From: JBMOOG01 sp049324535
GTDB lineage: Bacteria > Pseudomonadota > Alphaproteobacteria > Rhodobacterales > Rhodobacteraceae
Assembly (NCBI GenBank): GCA_049324535.1
Contig: JBMOOG010000019.1
Coordinates: 211,207 to 275,206 of the forward strand
Length of the DNA: 64,000 nucleotides
Reading direction: 5' to 3'
A program made the position numbers and the translations under genes. This document shows positions 28,797-36,519 of the stretch, piece by piece. Under the pieces are notes generated by a model that worked only from the letters and a program-made list of their open reading frames with translations, did not search any database and was not told where the DNA came from. Numbering within the stretch: position 1 is the stretch's first letter; each line of letters begins with the position of its first letter.

Positions 28797-29210
28797 TCAG
28801 GGGCCCCTGCGGACGCCGGCCGGGGCCGCGGCCTCGACCGGCTGCCAGACCGGCGGGCCGATCACCGCGCCCGCGACCGGATCGACGCAGAACCAGTTCC
28901 CGCCGCCGGCCGGCTGGTCATGGCGGCGCGACGGGGCGAGGCCGGCGAAATGGCACAGGATCAGCGTGCCCACGCCGCCGTGTCCGACGACCAGCGTATC
29001 GCCGTCCGGACCCTCGGCCAGCGCCCGCCGCAGGTCGGCCAGCACCCGGGCCTGCGCGGCCCGGGCGGTCTCCCAGCCGTCCGCGCTCAGGTCCGGTTCG
29101 GCGAAGAACCGGTGGGCCAGCGCCTCGTGCCGGTTGTGGGGCACGCAGTCCGGGACCGGCACGGCGGGATCGATCCTCACCTGCGGATGGCTGAGATACC
29201 AGAGCCGCAC
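28797..29210 (-). CDS. Histidine phosphatase-family protein with internal deletion
   Basis: A 137-residue protein. The start (MRLWYLSHPQVRIDPAVPVPD) and the second half (VVGHGGVGTLILCHFAGL, RRHDQPAGGGNWF) match a Rhodobacterales histidine phosphatase that is normally about 190 residues. After PVPD the sequence jumps to NRHEALAHRFFAEPD, so about 55-60 residues, covering the middle of the phosphatase core, appear missing in frame. It is probably inactive. It starts with GTG 3 bases after the SDR stop, so it is in an operon with that gene. The loss is inferred from family memory, not from an alignment. Confidence 0.7.
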   Translation of the reverse strand: MRLWYLSHPQVRIDPAVPVPDCVPHNRHEALAHRFFAEPDLSADGWETARAAQARVLADLRRALAEGPDGDTLVVGHGGVGTLILCHFAGLAPSRRHDQPAGGGNWFCVDPVAGAVIGPPVWQPVEAAAPAGVRRGP

Positions 29211-29213
29211 CGG

Positions 29214-29993
29214 TCAGAGCGTGCTGTTGGTCGCGCCACCATCCAGAAGGATGTTCTGGCCCACGATGAACCCGGCATGGACCGAGCAGAGGAAGGCGCA
29301 GGTCGCGCCGAACTCGGCGGCGGTTCCGTAGCGGCGCACCGGGATCGTCGCCTCGCGCCGGGCCCGGGCCTCGTCGAGGCTGATGCCCGCCGCCTCGGCC
29401 ACGCCGCGGTCCAGCGCGACCGAGCGATCGGTGGCGTGGATGCCGGGCAGCAAGTTGTTGATGGTGACGCCCGACGACGCCACCTGGCGGGCCGTGCCCG
29501 CGACAAAGCCGGTAAGCCCCGCGCGCGCGGCGTTCGACAGGCCGAGCTGCGCAATCGGAGCCTTGACCGACTGGCTGGTGATGTTGACCACGCGCCCCCA
29601 GCCCCGCGCCATCATCGCGGGCAGCAGCGCCTGCATCAGCGCGATCGGGGTCAGCATGTTGGCGTCGAGCGCGCGGACGAAGTCGTCGCGCGACCAGTCC
29701 GACCAGAGCCCGGGCGGCGGCCCGCCGGCGTTCGTCACCAGAATGTCGACCGCCCCCGCCTGGGCCAGCACATGCGCCCGCCCGTCCGGATCGGTGATGT
29801 CGGCCGCAACCGGCACCACCGGCACGCGGTGCCGGGCCGCGATCTCGGCCGCCGCCGCCTCGAGCGCATCCGCACCGCGCGCGTTCAGCACGAGCTCGAC
29901 GCCCGCCGCCGCCAGCGCCTCGGCGCAGCCCCGGCCCAGCCCCTTCGACCCGGCGCAGACCAGTGCCCGCTTGCCCGAAATGCCCAGATCCAT
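29214..29993 (-). CDS. Atypical SDR-family oxidoreductase (YxxxK replaced)
   Basis: A 259-residue SDR. NAD(P) motif AGSKGLGRG at about 15-23, NAGG at about 88, and the catalytic Ser region NITSQSVKAPI. At the expected YxxxK the sequence reads LGLSNAARAGLTGFV, so Tyr and Lys are replaced by Ser and Arg, as in a known divergent SDR group annotated 3-oxoacyl-ACP reductase-like. The start MDLGISGKRALV (29993) is chosen over an upstream ATG. It heads the pair with the shortened phosphatase. Confidence 0.87.
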   Translation of the reverse strand: MDLGISGKRALVCAGSKGLGRGCAEALAAAGVELVLNARGADALEAAAAEIAARHRVPVVPVAADITDPDGRAHVLAQAGAVDILVTNAGGPPPGLWSDWSRDDFVRALDANMLTPIALMQALLPAMMARGWGRVVNITSQSVKAPIAQLGLSNAARAGLTGFVAGTARQVASSGVTINNLLPGIHATDRSVALDRGVAEAAGISLDEARARREATIPVRRYGTAAEFGATCAFLCSVHAGFIVGQNILLDGGATNSTL

Positions 29994-30135
29994 GGTGTCG
30001 TTCCTCCGCAAGTTGCCGCTCCAACCGGCCTATCATCTTCCCGGAGTGGGAAACAGCGCCGGAATTTCCCCGTGCGTTGACGCCCGCGCGAAAGCCCTGA
30101 TAAGCCGCACAGAAGCCCCGCGCGCACAGGTGAGC

Positions 30136-31089
30136 ATGACCTCTCCGACCGACGACCCGCCCGGATTTGCCGCCTATGCCTATCTCGCCGACGCGATCTG
30201 GGTCGTGTCGGGCGTCAATCACGGGGAACCGGTGGCCGGGGCCGACCGGATCGCGCCGGGCGACATCTACCGTCTGGACGCCTCGGCACGCCCGCTGCGC
30301 CTGATGCTGCGTCGCCGCGCCAGCGCCTACGAGGTGGCGGCCGGCTCGGCCATCGGCCGGGTCGGCGATCCGGTCGCGGTCATCGCGACGCTCACCCTGA
30401 TGACCGCCGACGGCGGCCGGGTGGATGTGCTGATCCTGCGCCACGAACCCGGCGGCGGGCTTTTCGCCCTGCCGCTGGCGCCGATGTCGCCGCGCACCGA
30501 CTACACGCTGATCGAGGCGCGCGCCGATGCGGCCGACCTCGCGCTGGCCGACCTGCTCTGCGTGGCCTTCGCCGCCGGCACCACCATCACCATGGCCGAC
30601 GGCCAGAGCCGCCCGATCGAGACCCTGCGCCAGGGCGACCTCGTCCTGACCCGCGACAGCGGCCCGCAGCCGGTGCGCTGGATCGGCCAGGTGACGATGC
30701 GCGCCCAGGGCGCCCTCGCGCCGGTGGTGATCTCGGCCGGGACGCTCGGCAATGTCGGCGACCTCGTGGTCAGCCCGCATCACCGCATCTTCCTCTACCG
30801 CCGGCAGACGGGGCTGAGCGGCCCCGGCGAGGCGCTGGTGCAGGCGCGCTACCTCGTCGACGACGACCGGATCTGGCGGCGCGAGGGCGGGTTCGTCGAC
30901 TACTTCAGCCTCATCTTCGACCGCCACGAGGTGATCTTCGCCGAAGGCGTCGCGAGCGAAAGCCTGATGGTGAACGAGGCCACGGTCGCGCGGCTGCCCG
31001 CAGAACTGGCCGAGGAACTGCGCGCCCGCTTTCCCGGCCTGCGGCACCGGCCGCATTTCGGCAGCGACCGGATCGACGGGCGGAGCTGA
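30136..31089 (+). CDS. Hint-domain protein 1
   Basis: A 317-residue protein. The first 145 residues hold no recognised domain but include VSGVNHGEPVAGADRI and a beta-rich stretch. The Hint (intein-like) domain runs from about 145 to 295: FAAGTTITMADGQSRPIETL, GDLVLTRDSGPQPVRWIG, VVSPHHRIFLYRR and FDRHEVIFAEG. Relatives carry CFTPGT at the domain start. Here the aligned residue before F is Ala (VAFAAGT), with a Cys two residues earlier. Self-cleavage is therefore doubtful. ATG 30136 follows AGGTGA. Confidence 0.85.
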   Translation: MTSPTDDPPGFAAYAYLADAIWVVSGVNHGEPVAGADRIAPGDIYRLDASARPLRLMLRRRASAYEVAAGSAIGRVGDPVAVIATLTLMTADGGRVDVLILRHEPGGGLFALPLAPMSPRTDYTLIEARADAADLALADLLCVAFAAGTTITMADGQSRPIETLRQGDLVLTRDSGPQPVRWIGQVTMRAQGALAPVVISAGTLGNVGDLVVSPHHRIFLYRRQTGLSGPGEALVQARYLVDDDRIWRREGGFVDYFSLIFDRHEVIFAEGVASESLMVNEATVARLPAELAEELRARFPGLRHRPHFGSDRIDGRS

Positions 31090-31106
31090 TCCCCCGCCCG
31101 CCGGCG

Positions 31107-31610
31107 CTAGCGCGCGAGGCGGCCGCGCACGAGGATCTCGCCCCGGTGGTGTCCGGCAGAGGCGGTCTGATAGTCGAACTGGACGGCGCGAAGCCGGCGT
31201 GGTGCCGAGACCAGATCGGTGCCCTTCGAGCATTCGCCCTGCGAGAGCGTCGGCGGCACGACCAGCCGCTGCCAGCGGCCGTCGCCGAACTGCACCCGGG
31301 CGTCGCGGATGCGGATCGTGTCCTTGAGCGCGCAGACCGAGACCGACACGAACCGCCGGTTGTCGGGGATCGCGCGGCGGTCGCGCTCGGGCCGGTCGCC
31401 GACCTTCAGGGCCAGAAGGCTCGTCCAGGTCCGCGCCTGAAGAAAGTCGATCCCGGAGAGGACCGGCGCGCCGGCCGACGTGCTGGCCGACGTGCTGGCC
31501 GCCGCCGGATCCGGCAGTGCCGAGGCCGACCCCGGATGCGGCGCCTGCGCGGCGACCTGGCCGGGTCCGGTCAGCAGAAGTGCCAGTGCGGCGCAGCGGG
31601 CAAGCAGCAT
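31107..31610 (-). CDS. Secreted hypothetical protein (DUF2541-like pattern)
   Basis: A 167-residue protein with a clear signal peptide (ALALLLTGPGQVAAQA), a Ser/Thr/Ala linker containing a short duplication (STSASTSAG), and a C-terminal beta-rich domain (about 60-160): WTSLLALKVGD, KDTIRIRDARVQFGDGRWQRL and RRLRAVQFDYQT. This pattern resembles DUF2541 proteins (weak recognition). Two cysteines may form a disulfide. Function unknown. It faces the Hint gene and is divergent from prfC. Confidence 0.7.
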   Translation of the reverse strand: MLLARCAALALLLTGPGQVAAQAPHPGSASALPDPAAASTSASTSAGAPVLSGIDFLQARTWTSLLALKVGDRPERDRRAIPDNRRFVSVSVCALKDTIRIRDARVQFGDGRWQRLVVPPTLSQGECSKGTDLVSAPRRLRAVQFDYQTASAGHHRGEILVRGRLAR

Positions 31611-31813
31611 GGTGTCCTCCCTGCGGGGACCGCGTCCGGCCGCCGGCCGGCCCGCGGCTCTGGGCGCCCCGGCGCGGAACCGCTCCGCCCGGTGCCCCGT
31701 GCCCGATCCTGGGCGCAGTCCGCCGGCATTGCAACGGCCGTCCTGCGGCCGGTAACCCGCCCGCTTGCCCCGCCCGCTTGCCCGGCCCCCGCCCCTGCCC
31801 TATACCGCCGCGC

Positions 31814-33409
31814 ATGTCCCAGAACCGCGCCCCCCTGCCGCCCGAGATCGCCCGACGCCGGACCTTCGCGATCATCTCGCACCCCGACGCCGGCAAGACC
31901 ACGCTGACCGAGAAGTTCCTCCTGTTCGGGGGCGCGATCCAGCTGGCGGGCCAGGTGCGCGCCAAGGGCGAGGCCCGGCGCACGCGGTCGGACTTCATGA
32001 AGCTCGAACAGGAACGCGGCATCTCGGTCTCGGCCTCGGCCATGTCCTTCGACTACCGCGAGTGGCGGTTCAACCTGGTCGACACGCCCGGCCACTCGGA
32101 TTTCTCGGAAGACACCTACCGCACGCTGACCGCCGTCGACGCCGCGATCATGGTGATCGACGGGGCCAAGGGCGTGGAAAGCCAGACCCGCAAGCTCTTC
32201 GAGGTCTGCCGCCTGCGCGACCTGCCGATCCTGACCTTCTGCAACAAGATGGACCGCGAAAGCCGCGACACCTTCGCGATCATCGACGAGATCCAGGAAA
32301 ACCTCGCGATCGACGTGGCGCCAGCGTCCTGGCCGATCGGGATGGGGCGCGACTTCCTCGGCTGCTACGACCTGCTCCACGACCGGCTGGAGCTCATGGA
32401 CCGCGCGGACCGCAACCGGGTCGCGGAATCGATCAAGATCGCGGGTCTCGACGATCCGACGCTGGCCGACCACGTGCCGGCCGACCTGCTCGCGACGCTG
32501 CGCGAAGAACTGGAGATGGCGCGCGGGCTCCTGCCCGCCTTCGACCGCAAGGCCTTCCTCGAAGGGCACCTGACCCCGATCTGGTTCGGCTCGGCCATCA
32601 ACTCCTTCGGCGTGAAGGAACTGATGGACGGCATGGGCGAGGCCGGCCCCGAGCCGCAGCCCCAGCGCGCGGCCGAACGCGAGGTCGCACCCGAGGAGCC
32701 GACGGTCGCGGGCTTCGTCTTCAAGGTCCAGGCCAACATGGACCCCAAGCACCGCGACCGCGTGGCCTTCGTGCGGCTCGCCTCGGGCCATTTCGAGCGC
32801 GGCATGAAGCTTTTCCACGTGCGCTCGAAGAAGCCGATGGCGGTGTCGAACCCGGTGCTGTTCCTCGCGGCCGACCGCGAACTCGCCGAGGAGGCCTGGG
32901 CCGGCGACATCATCGGCATCCCGAACCACGGCCAGCTGCGCATCGGCGACGCGCTGACCGAGGGCGAGAGCCTGCGCTTCACCGGCATCCCCTCCTTCGC
33001 GCCCGAGCTTCTGCAGACCGTGCGCGCGACCGACCCGATGAAGGCCAAGCACCTCGAGAAGGCGCTGATGCAGTTCGCCGAGGAGGGCGCGGCCAAGGTG
33101 TTCAAGCCGATGATCGGCTCGGGCTTCATCGTCGGCGTCGTCGGCGCGCTGCAGTTCGAGGTGCTCGCCTCGCGCATCGAGACCGAATACGGCATCCCGG
33201 TGCGCTTCGAGCCCAGCCAGTTCACCTCGGCCCGCTGGGTCACGGGCCCCGTGGAGGACGTCGATCGCTTCGTCGGCCAGAACAAGGGCCACATCGCGCA
33301 GGACCATGACGGCGACACCGTTTATCTCACCCGCCTGCAATGGGACATCGACCGCATCGGCCGCGACTTCCCCACGCTGAAGCTCAGCGCGACGCGGGAA
33401 CTGCACTGA
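31814..33409 (+). CDS. prfC: Peptide chain release factor 3 PrfC
   Basis: GTPase that recycles RF1/RF2 from the ribosome. G1 SHPDAGKTT at about 22-30, RRTRSDFMKLEQERGISV (switch I), DTPGHSDFS (G3), NKMDRE (G4), and the C-terminal RF3 domain with RPTWVTG-like SARWVTGPVEDV. Full length at 531. No clear Shine-Dalgarno precedes the ATG at 31814. The 200 bases upstream are G+C-rich with a duplicated CCCGCTTGCCC. A gene-end hairpin element follows. Confidence 0.97.
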   Translation: MSQNRAPLPPEIARRRTFAIISHPDAGKTTLTEKFLLFGGAIQLAGQVRAKGEARRTRSDFMKLEQERGISVSASAMSFDYREWRFNLVDTPGHSDFSEDTYRTLTAVDAAIMVIDGAKGVESQTRKLFEVCRLRDLPILTFCNKMDRESRDTFAIIDEIQENLAIDVAPASWPIGMGRDFLGCYDLLHDRLELMDRADRNRVAESIKIAGLDDPTLADHVPADLLATLREELEMARGLLPAFDRKAFLEGHLTPIWFGSAINSFGVKELMDGMGEAGPEPQPQRAAEREVAPEEPTVAGFVFKVQANMDPKHRDRVAFVRLASGHFERGMKLFHVRSKKPMAVSNPVLFLAADRELAEEAWAGDIIGIPNHGQLRIGDALTEGESLRFTGIPSFAPELLQTVRATDPMKAKHLEKALMQFAEEGAAKVFKPMIGSGFIVGVVGALQFEVLASRIETEYGIPVRFEPSQFTSARWVTGPVEDVDRFVGQNKGHIAQDHDGDTVYLTRLQWDIDRIGRDFPTLKLSATRELH

Positions 33410-33415
33410 CGGTCA

Positions 33416-33488
33416 AGGGGGGCCTTCCGCCCCCCTCTGCGCCTCGCGGCGCATTCACCCCCCCGAGGGTATTGTTGCGAAGAAGAAG
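33416..33488 (+). repeat. Gene-end hairpin element (AAGAAGAA-tail type) after prfC
   Basis: Stem AGGGGGG/CCCCCCT starts 7 bases after the prfC stop (33416-33436). A second stem TGCGCC/GGCGCA follows (33438-33453), then a C-run, GAGGGTATTGTT and the tail GCGAAGAAGAAG. It pairs head to head with the minus-strand copy at 33498-33550. Confidence 0.7.
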
Positions 33489-33497
33489 ACACGGACT

Positions 33498-33550
33498 TTC
33501 TTCTTCGCCGAAATACCCGCGGGGAGCGCGAGGGGCAGCCGGCCCCTCGC
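33498..33550 (-). repeat. Gene-end hairpin element (AAGAAGAA-tail type) after the SLAC1/TDT gene
   Basis: On the minus strand: stem GCGAGGGGC/GCCCCTCGC, then GCTCCCCGCGGGTATTTCG and the tail GCGAAGAAGAA. The two tails (33477-33487 and 33498-33508) form a perfect 11-base inverted repeat with a 10-base spacer. The element begins 13 bases after the channel gene's stop. Confidence 0.7.
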
Positions 33551-33562
33551 CCCGGCCCCCCG

Positions 33563-34537
33563 TCACTCCGGCTGGCAGATCTCGCCGCGCGTGATGGCGA
33601 GAAGCGTACGCCCGAGAAGGCCCGCGATCACCACCGCGAGCAGCGCGAGAAGGCCGAGCCCGATCCCGCGATGGACCGCCGATTCCGCCTTCTCGGCGTA
33701 GAGGAAGCTCGCGATGGTCAGCGCCGCCAGCGGGAAGGACAGCGCCCAGAAGGACAGCGCGAAGGGCAGCCGCAGGATGCGCGGGGCCTGCACCAGGACG
33801 AGGACGGCAAAGACATAGGCGACCGACAGCAGGACATGGGCGAAGGGATCCACACCCCCCTGCATCCGCACCCAGGCGATGAAGGCCACCGCCGGCGGCG
33901 CGATCAGGATCACCAGCGTCGGCTGGAGCCGGCCGGGCAGCGGATCGTGGAACACCAGCCGGTTGAAGACCAGCGTGAGCAGAACCAGCCAGAACACGAT
34001 CCCGGCCGAGAAGAACAGGTACGACACCTCGACATAGCCCATCTGCACGCCCGCCACCGGCACGATCACGTTGCCGACCGCCGGGATGAACCAGGCGGGG
34101 TTCAGGTGGCCGTGCTGGAAGCTGCGGGTGCCGATCCAGCCGGAGATGACGGCGATGGTCAGCACCGCCTGGAGCGCCGTGCCGGCGACCCAGAAGCCGA
34201 AGGCCGCGCGCGGCCATTCCGCGAGCATCGCCACCGCGATGAGCAGGAGCGACACCGAGACCGTCGGGAAGAAGGCGAGCCGGACCGGGTGATGCCATTC
34301 GGCAAAGACCGCCGGCCAGTGCCGCAGCGCCTTCGCGCCGTAGAGCAGCGCCACGGCGGCCAGGGCGGCAAGGCTCAGCGCGAGCATCGCGTGGCTTGCG
34401 GTAGCGGCGAGGCCGAGCGTCCGCTCGGCGGCGCGCACCGCAAGGGTGAACCCGGCGAGCCCCATGACGGTGGCAAAGAACGTGATCGGGAAATGCTCGA
34501 GCCGGCTGTGGCCTGCGGTGTGGGGAACGGCGCTCAT
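33563..34537 (-). CDS. SLAC1/TDT-family anion channel or exporter
   Basis: A 324-residue membrane protein with about ten hydrophobic segments. Family features: LEHFPITFFATVMGLAGFTL at the start, NPAWFIPAVGNVIVPVAG in the middle, and FNRLVFHDPLPGRLQPT. The family includes TehA, plant SLAC1 and the yeast sulfite exporter Ssu1. As third gene after an SQR-like flavoprotein, a role in exporting an oxidised sulfur anion is plausible (inference). Two tandem hairpins lie between it and the upstream small membrane gene. Confidence 0.87.
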   Translation of the reverse strand: MSAVPHTAGHSRLEHFPITFFATVMGLAGFTLAVRAAERTLGLAATASHAMLALSLAALAAVALLYGAKALRHWPAVFAEWHHPVRLAFFPTVSVSLLLIAVAMLAEWPRAAFGFWVAGTALQAVLTIAVISGWIGTRSFQHGHLNPAWFIPAVGNVIVPVAGVQMGYVEVSYLFFSAGIVFWLVLLTLVFNRLVFHDPLPGRLQPTLVILIAPPAVAFIAWVRMQGGVDPFAHVLLSVAYVFAVLVLVQAPRILRLPFALSFWALSFPLAALTIASFLYAEKAESAVHRGIGLGLLALLAVVIAGLLGRTLLAITRGEICQPE

Positions 34538-34562
34538 GCGCGGGACTCCTTGGGGGTGTGTG

Positions 34563-34630
34563 GCCCGCGGCGGGATCCGCCGCAGGCGGGGGGTGTGATG
34601 CCCGCGGCGGGGTCCGCCGGAGGCGGGGGG
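34563..34630. repeat. Tandem duplicated 31-base hairpin unit between operon genes
   Basis: Two 31-base copies (34563-34593 and 34600-34630) differ at two positions. Each contains a hairpin: GCGGCGG-GAT-CCGCCGC in the first, and the same with one stem mismatch in the second. They sit just upstream of the channel gene start, between the second and third genes of the SQR-like operon, where they could adjust mRNA stability or translation. Confidence 0.75.
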
Positions 34631-34681
34631 ATTGTGGACCGCACGCCCGTCTTAGGCGAGCGGCGCCGATGTCGCGCCGGG

Positions 34682-35032
34682 TCAGACCGGCCGCCGGCCG
34701 AACAGCGCCTGCGCCGTGTAGGCGAGGACGGTGAGGCCGACGCCCCCGGCGACCGCGATGCCGATCAGCACGATCACGTCGACCGGCCCGCCGATGTCGC
34801 TCAGGCGCGAGTTCGTCATGAAGAAGACGAAGGCGATGGCGCCAAGCGCCCCGATCGGCGCGAAGAGCTCGGCCCGCACCAGCCGGCGCGCCTCGAGCCG
34901 GTGATCGCGGACCACCACGTAGAGGAAGGCGGCGGTGACCAGAACCGCGGCCGCCACCATGCCCCAGAACAGCCCTTTGCCGTAGATCTCCTCGAAGACC
35001 GCCAGCAGCATGTCCAGTGTCAGATCCTTCAT
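34682..35032 (-). CDS. Small integral membrane protein (three segments)
   Basis: A 116-residue protein of unknown function, possibly the DUF5368 group (uncertain memory). Hydrophobic segments at about 20-40 (GLFWGMVAAAVLVTAAFLYV), 55-72 (APIGALGAIAFVFFM) and 85-108. A basic loop RDHRLEARRLVRAELF lies between the first two. It is between the SQR-like gene (12-base gap) and the anion channel gene on the same strand, so it is probably part of the same membrane module. GAGGAGACGG precedes the ATG. Confidence 0.75.
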   Translation of the reverse strand: MKDLTLDMLLAVFEEIYGKGLFWGMVAAAVLVTAAFLYVVVRDHRLEARRLVRAELFAPIGALGAIAFVFFMTNSRLSDIGGPVDVIVLIGIAVAGGVGLTVLAYTAQALFGRRPV

Positions 35033-35044
35033 CGTTCCGTCTCC

Positions 35045-36370
35045 TCAGGCGCGACCGCGCAGCATGGCGTTGTAGGTGGCCTTCAGCGCCACCTCCTTCA
35101 TAAGCCAGGAAATCCACAGCTCCTCGAGGGGCGCGATCACGCCCGGGAAGCTGGGGGTCAGGTTGTTCCTGTAGTCGAACTCGACCAGCATCGCCCGGCC
35201 GATGCGGGTGATCATCGGGCAGGAGGTGTAGCCGTTGTAGGTCTCGGTGCCTTCGCGGCCCCCGATGGCGGCGACCAGATGATCCTCGACCACCGGCACC
35301 TGCCACTTGACCGAGGCCGCGGTCTTGCCCTTGGGCACGCCGGCCACGTCGCCCAAGGCGAAGATCTCGGGGAAGCGCCGATGCCGGAGCGTTTCCGGGC
35401 TCACCTCGACCCAGCCCTGGTCGGTCCACTTGTCGGCCCAGGGCAGCGGCGAGTTGCGCACCACGTCGGGCGCCCGCATCGGCGGGATGACGTTGACGAA
35501 GTCATAGCCCTCTTCCCGCGTGCCCTCGGGGGTGGCGAAGGTGAGGATCCGGCGGCCGGGGTCGATGGCGGTCAGCGTGTTGTCGAAGGAATAGCCGATG
35601 TCGCGTTCCTCGAACAGCATGCGGATCTTCTCGGAGACGATCGGCACCGAGAAGAAGGCCTTGTTGTTCGAAAGATACTGCACCTCGATCTTGCCGCGGT
35701 TGCCCTTCCGGGTGGCGTAGTCCTCGGTGATGAAGGTGTATTTGAGCGGTGCGCCCGCGCATTTCATTTCCGTGTCCGGGCGGGTGAAGATCGCCCGGCC
35801 GCCCTTGTCGGTGAAGGCATCCATCGCCTCCCAGGTCCGGCGCGCCTGCTCCGGCCCGGCATAGACCGCGCCCACCCCGTCCTTGCCGACCAGATCCAGC
35901 GAGAAGCCCTCGATCGCGTCCCAGTCGAGCTTGAGCCCGGTCGCGACGATCAGGAAGTCGTAGGGCACCCGGGTGCCGCCGGCGGTCGTCACCGACCGCG
36001 CCTCCGGGTCGATCTCGGCCGCGGCCTCCTCGACCCAGGTGATGCCCGGGGGCAGCCACTGGCCGGTGGTCGAGACCGAATAGGACGCAGGCTTCAGCCC
36101 GGCCGCGATCAGGGTGAAGCCGGGCTGGTAGAGCTGTTCGCGGCGCGCGTCGATCACCGTGATCTCGGCGCCGTCGAGCCGGCCGACCAGCCGGTTGACC
36201 AGCGCGATCCCGGCCGCACCGGCCCCGACGATCACGATCCGCGCGCGGGTCCTGACCCGCTCGGCGCGCCCGGCCCCGGCCAGCGCGGACAGCGCCAGCG
36301 CGCCCCCGACCAGCCCGAGGACCGCGCGCCGTGTCGCCCCCTGCATCTGTGGCACTCCATCCATCCGCAT
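35045..36370 (-). CDS. Sulfide:quinone oxidoreductase-like flavoprotein with Tat signal
   Basis: A 441-residue FAD protein. Twin-arginine signal (ATRRAVLGLVGGALALSALAG) predicts export. FAD motif RIVIVGAGAAGIALVNRL follows. The two redox cysteines lie in EMKCAGAPLKYTF and GYTSCPMITRIG, both in the context typical of type II SQR, and LGDVAGVPKGKTAASVK is the last FAD motif. It probably oxidises sulfide and reduces a quinone or cytochrome. Exported flavocytochrome c sulfide dehydrogenase is the alternative, but no cytochrome gene is adjacent. ATG 36370 follows GGAGGAGTCG. First gene of the operon. Confidence 0.85.
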   Translation of the reverse strand: MRMDGVPQMQGATRRAVLGLVGGALALSALAGAGRAERVRTRARIVIVGAGAAGIALVNRLVGRLDGAEITVIDARREQLYQPGFTLIAAGLKPASYSVSTTGQWLPPGITWVEEAAAEIDPEARSVTTAGGTRVPYDFLIVATGLKLDWDAIEGFSLDLVGKDGVGAVYAGPEQARRTWEAMDAFTDKGGRAIFTRPDTEMKCAGAPLKYTFITEDYATRKGNRGKIEVQYLSNNKAFFSVPIVSEKIRMLFEERDIGYSFDNTLTAIDPGRRILTFATPEGTREEGYDFVNVIPPMRAPDVVRNSPLPWADKWTDQGWVEVSPETLRHRRFPEIFALGDVAGVPKGKTAASVKWQVPVVEDHLVAAIGGREGTETYNGYTSCPMITRIGRAMLVEFDYRNNLTPSFPGVIAPLEELWISWLMKEVALKATYNAMLRGRA

Positions 36371-36386
36371 CGACTCCTCCGCTTAC

Positions 36387-36402
36387 ATTCAATTTGTCGC
36401 AT
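36387..36402 (-). promoter_or_regulatory. SqrR-like box before the SQR-like operon
   Basis: ATTC - 8 bases - GCAT on the plus strand matches 7 of 8 positions of ATTC-N8-GAAT, the SqrR site as I remember it from Rhodobacter capsulatus. It lies 17 bases upstream of the flavoprotein start codon, where a bound repressor would block transcription. A candidate regulator is encoded at 63.4 kb. Confidence 0.4.
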
Positions 36403-36418
36403 GTGATGGGCGCGAGAT

Positions 36419-36432
36419 ATGATGCAGATCAA
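36419..36432 (-). promoter_or_regulatory. FNR/CRP-type box, 9 of 10
   Basis: Minus-strand TTGATCTGCATCAT matches TTGAT-N4-ATCAA at nine of ten positions. It is in the divergent gap between the SQR-like operon and the Rrf2 regulator, centred 55 bases from the former's start codon and about 95 from the latter's. Suggests control by FnrL or a Dnr/NnrR relative. Confidence 0.5.
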
Positions 36433-36449
36433 ATATACATTCTAGCCGT

Positions 36450-36463
36450 CTGATCTGGGTCAA
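36450..36463 (-). promoter_or_regulatory. Second FNR/CRP-type box, 8 of 10
   Basis: Minus-strand TTGACCCAGATCAG matches TTGAT-N4-ATCAA at eight of ten positions. Its centre is 31 bases (about three helical turns) from the stronger box, so two dimers would bind on the same face of the helix. Confidence 0.35.
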
Positions 36464-36519
36464 ATCGGCGCAGCCGCGGATCCGCTAGGACACCAACAAC
36501 GGACCAGACGGACGGGCTG

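Noticed and set aside
28918..32043. A 1041-codon minus-strand open frame
   Set aside because: It covers real genes on both strands, has biased Arg/Gly/Pro content and no family match.
36429..36450. NsrR-type palindrome (GATGCATTT-N-AAATGCATC) in the SQR/Rrf2 gap
   Set aside because: GATGCAGATCAAATATACATTC has half-site similarity, but the two halves are out of register by two bases. FNR-type boxes explain it better.
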